Positions 8,774-16,648 of a DNA stretch of 48,063 bases are shown one piece after another. The DNA comes from Rhodobacteraceae bacterium HLUCCA09. GTDB lineage: Bacteria; Pseudomonadota; Alphaproteobacteria; Rhodobacterales; Rhodobacteraceae. The first letter of the stretch is position 1; every line of letters starts with the position of its first letter. Under the pieces are notes generated by a model that saw only the letters and a program-made list of their open reading frames with translations, was not told where the DNA came from and made no database searches. Position numbers and translations under genes: made by a program. Location: positions 1 through 48,063 of the forward strand of contig LJNT01000037.1 in NCBI GenBank assembly GCA_001314685.1. Direction: 5' to 3'.

Positions 8774-9697
8774 GTGGCCGACCGCACGGGCGCCATCGGT
8801 GCGCGCGACGTGCTGCTGTTCGCGTGCCTGCGCAACGAGCGCATACGCCTGCCGTATTTCCTCGACTATTACCGCAGCCTCGGCGTCGGCCATTTCCTCA
8901 TGGTCGACAACGGCTCGGTCGACGGCTCGGCCGAGTATCTCTCGGGCCACGACGACGTGTCGCTCTGGCGGGCGGATGGCAGCTACGCGGCCGCCCGCTT
9001 CGGGATGGACTGGGTGGGCGCGCTCCTGTTCCGCCACGGCCACGGCCACTGGTGCCTGACCGTCGATGCCGACGAGTTCTTCGTCTACCCGTTCTGCGAC
9101 ACGCGCCCCCTGCCCGCCCTCACCGACTGGCTCGACGATTGCGGGCTGCGCTCGTTCTCGGCGATGCTGCTCGACATGTATCCCAGGGGTCCGGTCGACG
9201 AGGCCCCCTATGCCGAGGGGCAGGATCCGTTCGAGATCGCGCAATGGTTCGACGGGGCGAACTACACGATCCGGCGCAACCCCGAGCTGCGCAACCTCTG
9301 GATCCAGGGTGGCCCGCGCGCCCGCGCCTTCTTCGCCGACCGGCCGCAGGCCGCGCCCGCGCTCAACAAGATTCCGCTGGTCAAGTGGCGGCGGCGGTAT
9401 GCCTACGTCCATTCCACCCATATGCTGCTGCCCCGCGGCCTCAACCTGACCTACGATCAGTCGGGCGGCGAGGCGGCGTCGGGCGCGCTTCTGCACGCCA
9501 AGTTCCTGCACACCATCCGCGACAAGGCGGCGGAGGAGGCCGAGCGCGGCGAGCACTACGCGGGCGGGCGCGAATACGCCGCCTACCGCGCGGGGCTCGA
9601 ACACTCTCCCGACCTGTGGACCGAGTGGTCGGAGCGGTACATCAACTGGCGTCAGCTCGAGATCCTGGGCCTCATGTCAAAGGGGAACTGGGCGTGA
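8774..9697 (+). CDS. GT-A (family 2-like) glycosyltransferase, paralogue of the preceding gene
   Basis: From GTG 8774 the product has 307 residues: LLFACLRNERIRLPYFLDYYR, MVDNGSVDGS, VDADEFFVYP, LDMYPRGPV, LWIQGGPRARAFF, LNKIPLVKW and a final LEILGLMSKGNWA. It aligns over its whole length with the protein of 7504-8544, so the two arose by tandem duplication. The conserved basic N-terminus is encoded further upstream (8702-8773), so the true start is uncertain. Its stop overlaps the next gene's GTG, which implies co-translation. Substrate unknown; likely surface glycan synthesis. Confidence 0.85.
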   Translation: MADRTGAIGARDVLLFACLRNERIRLPYFLDYYRSLGVGHFLMVDNGSVDGSAEYLSGHDDVSLWRADGSYAAARFGMDWVGALLFRHGHGHWCLTVDADEFFVYPFCDTRPLPALTDWLDDCGLRSFSAMLLDMYPRGPVDEAPYAEGQDPFEIAQWFDGANYTIRRNPELRNLWIQGGPRARAFFADRPQAAPALNKIPLVKWRRRYAYVHSTHMLLPRGLNLTYDQSGGEAASGALLHAKFLHTIRDKAAEEAERGEHYAGGREYAAYRAGLEHSPDLWTEWSERYINWRQLEILGLMSKGNWA

Positions 9698-11406
9698 GCG
9701 TCGGCTTCGTCATGCTGGTGCACACCGCGCTCGACCGCGCGGCGCAGGTCGCGCGCCACCTCGCCGCCTCGGGGTGCCCCGTCGTGATCCATGCCGACCG
9801 CAAGGTGCCGCGCGCCGAGTTCGAGCCGTTCGCACGGGGGCTGGCGGACGTGCCCGGCATCGCCTTCGCCGGCCGCCGCCACCGCTGCGAATGGGGCATG
9901 TGGGGCATCGTCGGCGCCACGCTCGACGCGTGCGGCGACCTGCTGACGGCCCATCCCGGCCTGCGCCACGTCTATCTCTGCTCGGGCTCGTGCCTGCCGT
10001 TGCGGCCGCTGCCCGAGCTTCAGGCCTATCTCGCCGCCCGCCCCGAGACCGACTTCATCGAGAGCGTCACGATCGACGACGTGGTGTGGACGAAGGGCGG
10101 CTTCGACCACGACCGCTTCGCCCTGCGCTTTCCCGTCTCGTTCCGCAAACGCCGGCGGCTGTTCGATGCGGTGACGCGGGCGCAGAAGCGGCTGGGCATG
10201 GCCCGCCCGCTGCCCGAGGGAATCGCGCCGCATCTCGGCTCGCAATGGTGGTGCCTGTCGCGCACGACGCTCGAGGCGATCCTGCGCGACCCGCGCAGGC
10301 GCGAGCTCGACCGGTTCTTCCGCTCCGTCTGGATCCCCGACGAGAGCTATTTCCAGACGCTTGTGCGCGTGCATGGCCGCAGGGTGGAAAGCCGGTCGCT
10401 GACCCTGTCGAAGTTCGACCATTTCGGGCGGCCGCATTCGTTCTACGACGACCATCTGCAACTGCTGCGCCGGTCAGACTGCTTCTTCGCGCGCAAGATC
10501 TGGCCGCGGGCCGACCGGCTCTATGCCAGCTTCCTGTCGAACGACCCCAAGGTGACCAAGAACGCCGAGCCGAACCCGGGCAAGATCGACCGCTTGTTTT
10601 CCCACGCGACCGACCGGCGGGTGCAGGGCCGCCCCGGCCTGATCATGCAGAGCCGCTTTCCCGCCCGCCGCCTCGACGCCCCGCGCACCGCCGCCGCCTA
10701 TTCCGTGTTCAGCGGCTTCGCCGAGACATTGCCCGGCTTCGAGACGTGGCTTGGCCGGGCGACGGGGCTGCGGGTGCACGGCCACCTCTTCGCGCCCGCG
10801 CGGGCCGAGTTCGCCGGCGGCGCCCGCATCTGGAACGGCTGCCTGCCCGACTCGGCCGCCTTGCGCGACTACAACCCCGAAGCGTTCCTCGCCAACCTCG
10901 TCTGGGCCACGCGGGGCGAGCGCCAGTGCTTCATGTTCGGCCCGGCCGACGCGCAGGAGGTCATGCGCTTCGTCGCCGGCGACCCCAACGCGCAGGTCTC
11001 GATCGTCGCGGGCGCATGGGCGCTCGCGCTGTTCGCCCGCGAGCAGGCGGGCGAGCTGACCGGCGGCGCCCTGCGGAAGGAGGCCGCGCGCCTCCAGAAG
11101 GTGGAGCTTGCTCACCTTGCGCTGATGCGGTCGGGCTGGGTCAAGGCGCGCGTGCGGGCGTGGAGCCTCGCCGAGTTCCTCGAGGCCCCGATGGAAAACC
11201 TCGCCCCCATCCTCGACGAGATCGCGCCGCGCGCGCCGCGCCGGCCCACCGAGGCGCCGGTGCTGGCGCCGCTCGACGGGTTCGGCGCGTTCCTGCAGCG
11301 GCTCAGGAACGACGGGATGAACCTGCATCTGCCGGGTGACTTTCCCGTTGGCCACGCCCCGACGCCGCCGGGCGACGCGCGGCCGCGCCCCTACCTCGTG
11401 CGGTAG
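9694..11406 (+). CDS. GT14-like (core-2/I-branching type) glycosyltransferase with C-terminal extension
   Basis: 570-residue predicted glycosyltransferase. Residues 1 to about 260 resemble the Branch family of beta-1,6-N-acetylglucosaminyl/xylosyltransferases: VGFVMLVHTALDRAAQ, VIHADRK, YLCSGSCLPLRPL, GSQWWCLSR and IPDESYFQT. Residues about 300-570 form a second, family-specific domain (FMFGPADAQEVMRF, SIVAGAWALALF) with no function I can name. The GTG start overlaps the previous stop (GTGA), which fixes the start. Longer frames upstream are out-of-frame reads of the preceding gene. The NodH-like gene starts 3 bp after its stop. Donor and acceptor are unknown. Confidence 0.85.
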   Translation: MSVGFVMLVHTALDRAAQVARHLAASGCPVVIHADRKVPRAEFEPFARGLADVPGIAFAGRRHRCEWGMWGIVGATLDACGDLLTAHPGLRHVYLCSGSCLPLRPLPELQAYLAARPETDFIESVTIDDVVWTKGGFDHDRFALRFPVSFRKRRRLFDAVTRAQKRLGMARPLPEGIAPHLGSQWWCLSRTTLEAILRDPRRRELDRFFRSVWIPDESYFQTLVRVHGRRVESRSLTLSKFDHFGRPHSFYDDHLQLLRRSDCFFARKIWPRADRLYASFLSNDPKVTKNAEPNPGKIDRLFSHATDRRVQGRPGLIMQSRFPARRLDAPRTAAAYSVFSGFAETLPGFETWLGRATGLRVHGHLFAPARAEFAGGARIWNGCLPDSAALRDYNPEAFLANLVWATRGERQCFMFGPADAQEVMRFVAGDPNAQVSIVAGAWALALFAREQAGELTGGALRKEAARLQKVELAHLALMRSGWVKARVRAWSLAEFLEAPMENLAPILDEIAPRAPRRPTEAPVLAPLDGFGAFLQRLRNDGMNLHLPGDFPVGHAPTPPGDARPRPYLVR

Positions 11407-11409
11407 CCG

Positions 11410-12822
11410 ATGGCGGGCCGCTTCGACCTGTTCGTGGTGATCGCCGGAATGCGCACCGGCTCGAACGCGCTGGAAGAGGCGATCAACCTCTATCCGGGCC
11501 TTGCCTGCCACGGCGAGGCGTTCAACCCCGCCTTCGTCGGCCACGAGGGCGAGACGGAAATGTTCGGCATCGGGCTTGCCGCGCGCGAGGCCGATCCGAT
11601 GGCGCTGATCCGTGCGATGCAGGCCGGCACCGAGGGCCTCGCCGGCTTCCGCTTCTTCCACGACCACGATCCGCGCGTGCTCGACGCGGTGCTGCCCGAC
11701 CCGCGGGTGGCAAAGGTGGTGCTGACGCGCGATGCGCTCGACAGCTATGTCTCGCTCAAGATCGCCGAGCGCACGGGGCAGTGGAAGCTGACCGACGCGA
11801 AAGACCGCAAGGTGGCCAGGGCCCGCTTCGACCCCGCCGAGTTCGAGGCGTTCCGCGCCGCGCAGGAGGGGTTTCGCGCCCGCGTGCGGCGCGTGCTGCA
11901 GGAAACGGGGCAGGCGCCCTATGCCATCGACCATGCCGAGATCGGCGAGGTGGCGGTGCTGAACGGGCTCGCGCGGTTTCTCGGCGTCGACCATGCGCTC
12001 GACCGGCTCACGGGGCGGCTCAAGCGGCAGAACCCCGAGCCGCTGGCGCAGAAGGTCGAGAACCCGACCGAGATGGAGGCCGCGCTCGGCGCCCGCGCCG
12101 CGCCCGCCGCGCCCCTCGAGCCGCCGCGGGGGGCGGGCGTGCGGGGCTGGGTGGCGGCCGCGTCGGCGCCGCTCCTCCACATCCCCTGTCCCGGCGGTCC
12201 GGCGGTCCGCGTCGAGGCGTGGCTCGCGGGGTTCGGTGGCGGGGTGGAGCGCGACTTTACCCAGAAGACGCTGCGCCAGTGGAAGAACCGCAACAAGGAC
12301 GGCCGCGCCTTCGCCGTCGTCACCCACCCCGTGCTGCGGATGCACCGGGTGTTCTGCCGTCATCTGCTGCCGTCGGACGAGGGGCCGTTCGCCCCCGCCC
12401 GCGCTGCAATGCGCGAGCGTTACGGCGTGCCGCTGCCCGAGCACGGCCCCGGCCCGGGCTGGGACGCGGTCGCGCACCGCGCCGCGTTCATGGGCTTTCT
12501 CGAGGTGGCGCGGGCGACGAATGCCGGCCAGACCAGCCTGCGCGCTGACCCGGCCTGGGCCAGCCAGCACGCCCTGCTGGCGGGCGCGGCCGAGCTGATC
12601 GTACCCGACGCGGTGCTGCGCGAGGCGAGGCTCGGCGAGGGGCTGGCATGGGTCGCCCGGCAGGCGGGCTGCGCCGCGCCGCCGCCCGTGCCCGACGACG
12701 ACGAGGCGCCGCCCGTGCCGTTGGCCGCGATCCACGACGAGGCGCTTGAGCGGGCGGTGCGCGACCTGCACAATCGCGACTACATGGCCTTCGGCTTTCG
12801 CCCCTGGGGCGGGAGCCGTTAG
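11410..12822 (+). CDS. NodH-like sulfotransferase with second, P-loop-less sulfotransferase half
   Basis: 470 residues. The first half has PAPS-dependent sulfotransferase hallmarks: the 5'-phosphosulfate loop GMRTGSNALEEAIN at residues 13-26 and the 3'-phosphate motif KVVLTRDALDSYVSL near residue 100. After an Ala/Pro-rich linker (about 225-240), the second half (about 255-470) looks like another sulfotransferase-type domain: FAVVTHPVLRMHRVFCRHLL, then AFMGFLEVARA, a D-x(4)-SQHALL stretch and a closing LHNRDYMAFGF. It has no P-loop, so it is probably non-catalytic. It ends the glycosyltransferase operon, 16 bp from convergent ptsN. Its PAP by-product would be cleared by CysQ. Confidence 0.82.
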   Translation: MAGRFDLFVVIAGMRTGSNALEEAINLYPGLACHGEAFNPAFVGHEGETEMFGIGLAAREADPMALIRAMQAGTEGLAGFRFFHDHDPRVLDAVLPDPRVAKVVLTRDALDSYVSLKIAERTGQWKLTDAKDRKVARARFDPAEFEAFRAAQEGFRARVRRVLQETGQAPYAIDHAEIGEVAVLNGLARFLGVDHALDRLTGRLKRQNPEPLAQKVENPTEMEAALGARAAPAAPLEPPRGAGVRGWVAAASAPLLHIPCPGGPAVRVEAWLAGFGGGVERDFTQKTLRQWKNRNKDGRAFAVVTHPVLRMHRVFCRHLLPSDEGPFAPARAAMRERYGVPLPEHGPGPGWDAVAHRAAFMGFLEVARATNAGQTSLRADPAWASQHALLAGAAELIVPDAVLREARLGEGLAWVARQAGCAAPPPVPDDDEAPPVPLAAIHDEALERAVRDLHNRDYMAFGFRPWGGSR

Positions 12823-12838
12823 GTCAGGGGCCGCAAGC

Positions 12839-13303
12839 TCAGGCCGCGGCCGAGGACTGTCCCTCGGTCAGCACCGTGTGCAGCGTGTCCGCCTGCCCGT
12901 TGGCGCGCAGCTTGCCGCAGATCGCCGGGTCGCGCATGGTGCGCGAGACGAGCGCCAGCGCCTTCAGGTGCTGCACCCCCGCCTCGGAGGGCGCGATCAG
13001 AGCGAAGACGAGATCGACCGGCTGCCGGTCGACCGCGTCGAACTCGATCGGGTGCTCGAGCTTGAAGAACAGCCCGCGCACCTCGTCGACCCCCGCCAGC
13101 CGGGCATGCGGCAGGGCGATGCCGTGGCCGACCCCCGTCGGCCCCAGCGCCTCGCGCTCGATCAGCGCCTCGGCGCAGCCCGCGCCGGCGCATCCGTAGA
13201 CGTCGCGCGCGACGTCGCCGATCTTCTGGAACAGGCGCTTCTTGCTCATCGTCTCGGAGACGACCCTGACCGCCTCCGGCTTGAGGATGTCCGAAAGGTT
13301 CAT
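12839..13303 (-). CDS. ptsN: PTS IIA-like nitrogen regulatory protein PtsN (EIIA-Ntr)
   Basis: Phosphorylatable regulator of the nitrogen phosphotransferase system (PtsP-NPr-EIIANtr), acting on potassium transport and stress regulation rather than on sugar uptake. 154 residues, the family norm. Active-site His66 lies in GHGIALPHARLAG; GLFFKLEHPIEFDAVD and DLVFALIAPSEAGVQHLKAL are typical. The ATG is preceded by AGGAACGAGGGC. It is the last gene of the minus-strand kdsD-lpt-rpoN-hpf-ptsN run, the usual place for ptsN near rpoN. Confidence 0.95.
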   Translation of the reverse strand: MNLSDILKPEAVRVVSETMSKKRLFQKIGDVARDVYGCAGAGCAEALIEREALGPTGVGHGIALPHARLAGVDEVRGLFFKLEHPIEFDAVDRQPVDLVFALIAPSEAGVQHLKALALVSRTMRDPAICGKLRANGQADTLHTVLTEGQSSAAA

Positions 13304-13320
13304 TGCCTGCCCTCGTTCCT

Positions 13321-13344
13321 CGCCCGGCGCCTCTGTGCCGGGCG
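13321..13344. terminator. Hairpin between hpf and ptsN
   Basis: 8-bp perfect stem (CGCCCGGC/GCCGGGCG) with an 8-nt loop in the 47-bp gap. There is no T-tract, and the ptsN ribosome site follows directly, so it is more likely a partial attenuator or an mRNA-stabilising or processing hairpin than a full stop. Confidence 0.4.
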
Positions 13345-13350
13345 CCTCTC

Positions 13351-13926
13351 TCAGGTGGCTTGTGGGTCGATCCAGCCGATATTTCCGTCGTCGCGCCGAT
13401 ATACGACGTTCACGCCGTTATGTCCTTCGTTCCGGAAAACGAGGATCGGGGCGCCCGCAAGTTCCATCTGCATCACCGCCTCTCCGACCGAGAGCGCGGG
13501 CACCCGCGTCTCCATCTCGGCGATGATCATGGGCTGCAGGCTCTCCGGCTCGTTCGCCTCGTCCTCCTCCTCGGATCGGGCGAGGATATACGAAGGCGCC
13601 GCCAATACTTCAACCGGCTCCTTCCGGGTGCGGTGATGATCCTTCAACCTGCGCTTGTAGCGTCGCAGCTGCTTTTCCATCTTCGCCGCGCAGGAATCGA
13701 AGGCGGCATAGATCTCGGTCGCATGCGCCTTGGCCTGCGCCGTCAGCCCCGTCGAAAGGTGCACCACCGCCTCGCAGACATATTCGTGGGCGTTGCGCGA
13801 GAAGATCACGGTCGCGTCGGTCGGGCGCTCGGCATACTTGGCCACGACCGCGCTGAGCTCGGTCTCGACGTGGGTCTGCAGGGTGTCGCCGATGTCGATC
13901 TGGTGGCCGCTGATCTGGTAGCGCAT
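13351..13926 (-). CDS. hpf: Ribosome hibernation promoting factor, long form
   Basis: Binds the 30S decoding region of resting ribosomes and, in its long form, links them into inactive 100S dimers. 191 residues. Residues about 1-100 are the S30AE domain (MRYQISGHQIDIGDTLQTHV, SRNAHEYVCEAVVHLSTG). A charged linker follows, then a C-terminal dimerisation domain from about 133 (MIIAEMETRVPALSVGEAVM, RNEGHNGVNVVYRRDDGNIG). The ATG at the complement of 13924-13926 has a perfect GGAGGAG ribosome site. It sits between rpoN and ptsN, as in many proteobacteria. A longer frame upstream lacks similarity. Confidence 0.95.
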   Translation of the reverse strand: MRYQISGHQIDIGDTLQTHVETELSAVVAKYAERPTDATVIFSRNAHEYVCEAVVHLSTGLTAQAKAHATEIYAAFDSCAAKMEKQLRRYKRRLKDHHRTRKEPVEVLAAPSYILARSEEEDEANEPESLQPMIIAEMETRVPALSVGEAVMQMELAGAPILVFRNEGHNGVNVVYRRDDGNIGWIDPQAT

Positions 13927-14011
13927 GGGGTCTCCTCCGGTTGTGTCCCGGCCGGCGGTGGCGGGCCGGGTCATGCGCGTCTCCCCGCGTCGTGCGAGCG
14001 CGCGCCGGCGC

Positions 14012-15352
14012 TCACGCTCGCCCCCCTTTCGTGACCAGGCGGGCACGGCGGGCGAGGCGGCGACGGCGTTCCGACGAGTTCGGGATGGACAGGCATTTGC
14101 GATATTTGGCGACAGTTCTGCGGGCGATGTCAACGCCGCCCTCCCGCAGGTAGTGTGCGATATCGTCGTCGCTCAAGACCTTATCGACCGTCTCGGCCGA
14201 CACGATGTCGCGCATCCGCGCCTGGATCTCGGCGGAAGAGACGGCCCCGGCTCCTGCACCGGTCTCGCCGCTGGCGGCCACCAGCGCGGCGGGAAAGTAA
14301 TCCGACAGCGGCCGCGTGCGCCCCTCGAACAGGAGCGCTCGCCCCCGGACGGCGCGGCCGACGGTGGAGGGGTGCAGGCCGAGACGGGCGGCAACTGCGG
14401 CGCGCGACAACGGCCCCGGCGCCCGCGCCCGGCCGAGGAAGTGCGCCGACTGCGCCTCGACGATGGCCTCGCCCACCGCGTACAGCGTGTGCGCGCGGAA
14501 CCTTGCAGCGGAGTGGACGCGCCGCGCGGCGGCGAGCTGGGCGGCGACGAACTCGCGCGCGGTAGCCTCGCCCGTGGCGCGGGCGCGGGCGGCCAGCCCC
14601 TCGTCGAGGCGCAGCCGCGCGGCCGGATCGTCGAGCAGCGTCACGCCGAGGCGCCCGCCCGCCTCGCGGGTGACCAGAAGCTCGGGCGCCATCGGCGCGG
14701 CGGCGCCGGCGTCGAAGGCCGCGGCCGGGTCGGGGTTGAGCCGGGCGATGCGGGCGGCGAGCGCCCGCGCCTCCGCCTCCGAGCCCCCCAGCGCGCGGGC
14801 GGCGGCGGGGAAGCGCCCCTCGGCCAGCGCGGGCAGGGCGGCCTGGATGGCGTTCGCCCGCGTCTCGGTCTCGCCCGCCTCGATCAATTGCAGGCGGATG
14901 CACTCGCCGAGGTCGCGCGCGCCGACACCGGTGGGGTCGCAGGCCTGCAGCGCGGCGCGGGCGGCGGCCACCGTTTCGACGTTGGCGGCTGTCTCGGCAG
15001 CGAGCTCGTCGTCGCTCTCGGTCAGCAGGCCGCGGCCGTCGAGCGCGGTGGCGAGGTAGGCGGCGAGCGTGGCCACGGGCTCGGGCAGGCCCATGCAGGC
15101 GACCTGTTCCTGCAGGTGGCGCGCGAGGGTGACGGGCTGCGCCACGTCGATCAGCGCGCCGTCGCCGCGGCCCGCGCCGCCCGGCGCAGGGCCGGGCTCG
15201 AGCACGAGGAACGCGTTCTCGACCGCCAGCCGCTCCAGATCGGCGTGCAGCTCGGCCGCGGGCATCGCCAGCAGCTCCACCCCCATGCGCGTGCCCGCCG
15301 AGAGCGACGGGCGGATCGTGGCGCGCAGGTCGAGCCGCGGCTTCTGGCCCAT
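14012..15352 (-). CDS. rpoN: RNA polymerase sigma-54 factor RpoN (divergent region I)
   Basis: Sigma-54, which directs RNA polymerase to -24/-12 promoters and needs AAA+ activators. 446 residues. The C-terminal RpoN box ARRTVAKYRK (about 410-419, consensus ARRTVAKYRE) and the preceding helix-turn-helix (LSRAAVAARLGLHPSTVGRAV) are clear. The N-terminal region I starts KPRLDLRATIRPSLSAGTRM, lacking the glutamine-rich QSLxMTPQLQQAIxLLQ run of classical RpoN, and the core is Ala-rich. It starts 3 bp after the lptB stop, so it is co-transcribed with the lpt genes. Sigma-54 identity is firm; altered activator response is only a possibility. Confidence 0.92.
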   Translation of the reverse strand: MGQKPRLDLRATIRPSLSAGTRMGVELLAMPAAELHADLERLAVENAFLVLEPGPAPGGAGRGDGALIDVAQPVTLARHLQEQVACMGLPEPVATLAAYLATALDGRGLLTESDDELAAETAANVETVAAARAALQACDPTGVGARDLGECIRLQLIEAGETETRANAIQAALPALAEGRFPAAARALGGSEAEARALAARIARLNPDPAAAFDAGAAAPMAPELLVTREAGGRLGVTLLDDPAARLRLDEGLAARARATGEATAREFVAAQLAAARRVHSAARFRAHTLYAVGEAIVEAQSAHFLGRARAPGPLSRAAVAARLGLHPSTVGRAVRGRALLFEGRTRPLSDYFPAALVAASGETGAGAGAVSSAEIQARMRDIVSAETVDKVLSDDDIAHYLREGGVDIARRTVAKYRKCLSIPNSSERRRRLARRARLVTKGGRA

Positions 15353-15355
15353 CGC

Positions 15356-16114
15356 CTACATGATCCGGAAGTTCTGCCCGAGATAGACGCGGCGCACGTT
15401 CTCGTCGCGCACCACCTCTTCGGGCGTGCCCGCCATGATGACCGCACCGTCATGCAGGATGTAGGCGCGGTCGACGAGGCCCAGCGTCTCCTGCACGTTA
15501 TGGTCGGTGATGAGCACGCCGATGCCGCGGGTGGCGAGATCGGTGACCATCTGCCGGATGTCGCCCACCGAGATCGGGTCGACACCCGCGAAGGGCTCGT
15601 CGAGCAGCAGGTATTTCGGCTCGGCGGCGAGGCAGCGCGCGATCTCGACCCGCCGCCGCTCGCCGCCCGAGAGCGCCAGCGCGGGCGCGCGGCGCAGGTG
15701 CTCGATGCCGAACTCGGCGAGCAGCGCCTCGAGCCGCTCGCGCCGCTTGTGCCGGTCGCGCACGGCGATCTCGAGGATCGCGGTGATGTTGTCCTCGACC
15801 GTCAGACCGCGAAAGATCGAGACCTCCTGCGGCAGGTAGCCGATGCCCAGGCGAGCGCGCCGATACATCGGCAGCGTCGTCACGTTGCGGCCGTCGATCT
15901 CGACCAGCCCCGATTCGGGCATGACGAGGCCGGCCACGGCGTAGAAGCATGTCGTCTTGCCCGAGCCGTTGGGGCCGAGCAGCGCCACCACCTCGCCCCG
16001 CGCGAGCGAGAGCGACACGTCGCGGATCACGGGCCGGCGGCGAAAGCTCTTGCGCAGCCGCTCGACCCGCAGGCCCTGCCCGCCCGGGGCGACGGTGAGG
16101 CGCGGTCCGCTCAC
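15356..16114 (-). CDS. lptB: LPS export ABC transporter ATP-binding protein LptB
   Basis: Cytoplasmic ATPase that powers LPS extraction from the inner membrane with LptF, LptG and LptC. 252 residues. Walker A GPNGSGKTTCFYAVAG, Q-loop YLPQEVSIFRGL, signature LSGGERRRVEIARCLA, Walker B YLLLDEPFAGVDP and switch His in LITDHNVQETL are all intact. Its ATG overlaps the lptA stop (4 bp). The C-terminal VYLGQNFRIM is typical of LptB. lptF and lptG are not in the window, as is usual for the group. Confidence 0.97.
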   Translation of the reverse strand: MSGPRLTVAPGGQGLRVERLRKSFRRRPVIRDVSLSLARGEVVALLGPNGSGKTTCFYAVAGLVMPESGLVEIDGRNVTTLPMYRRARLGIGYLPQEVSIFRGLTVEDNITAILEIAVRDRHKRRERLEALLAEFGIEHLRRAPALALSGGERRRVEIARCLAAEPKYLLLDEPFAGVDPISVGDIRQMVTDLATRGIGVLITDHNVQETLGLVDRAYILHDGAVIMAGTPEEVVRDENVRRVYLGQNFRIM

Positions 16115-16641
16115 CCGCCGTCGCCCTCTTCCGGCGTGAAGACGACGCTGACGCGCCCCTCCATCACGCCGGTTCCGTCGTCGACGTCGATGCTCAGCCG
16201 CTCGCCCGTGATCGCGCTTTCCGGGCGGGTGAGCAGCACATCGCCGGTCATCACCAGCGTCCCGTCCGCAAGGGTGTAGATGGCGCGCTCGCCCTCGGCG
16301 GCGTCCTCTCCGTTGACGAGCACGACGTTGCCGGTGGCCTCGACGCGGCGCACCTCGGTATCGCCGGCCTCGTTGTCGCCATAGGTGACGTCGACCCGCT
16401 CGGCGGTGAGGCGCAGCGCCCCCTGTACGATGCGGACGTTGCCGGTGAACAGCGCGATGCCGTCCTGCTGGTCAAATTCGAGCTGGTCCGACGTCACCTC
16501 GACGGGCTGGCCCGAAGTATCCTGCCCGTCGCCGAACTGCACCTGCGTGCCCTGCGCGAGCGCGGCGCCGGCGAGGGTGACCGACACGAGGGCGGGTGCG
16601 AGCGCGCGAAACGGGGCGGTCAAGGGCATCTCCGGGGTCAC
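16111..16641 (-). CDS. lptA: LPS transport periplasmic protein LptA
   Basis: Periplasmic bridge that carries LPS from LptC to LptD. 176 residues. An N-terminal signal peptide ends about LAGAALAQG; the beta-jellyroll OstA domain (VEVTSDQLEFDQQDGIALFTGNVRIVQG, then LTAERVDVTY) fills the rest. The start may be ATG 16641 or the internal ATG four codons later; both keep the signal peptide. It overlaps lptB by 4 bp and follows lptC by 7 bp, so it is in one transcription unit. Confidence 0.93.
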   Translation of the reverse strand: MTPEMPLTAPFRALAPALVSVTLAGAALAQGTQVQFGDGQDTSGQPVEVTSDQLEFDQQDGIALFTGNVRIVQGALRLTAERVDVTYGDNEAGDTEVRRVEATGNVVLVNGEDAAEGERAIYTLADGTLVMTGDVLLTRPESAITGERLSIDVDDGTGVMEGRVSVVFTPEEGDGG

Positions 16642-16648
16642 TCGGCGG

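Noticed and set aside
13925-16279. Plus-strand open frame of 784 codons opposite rpoN and lptB
   Set aside because: Antisense shadow; rpoN, lptB and lptA are unmistakable on the minus strand.
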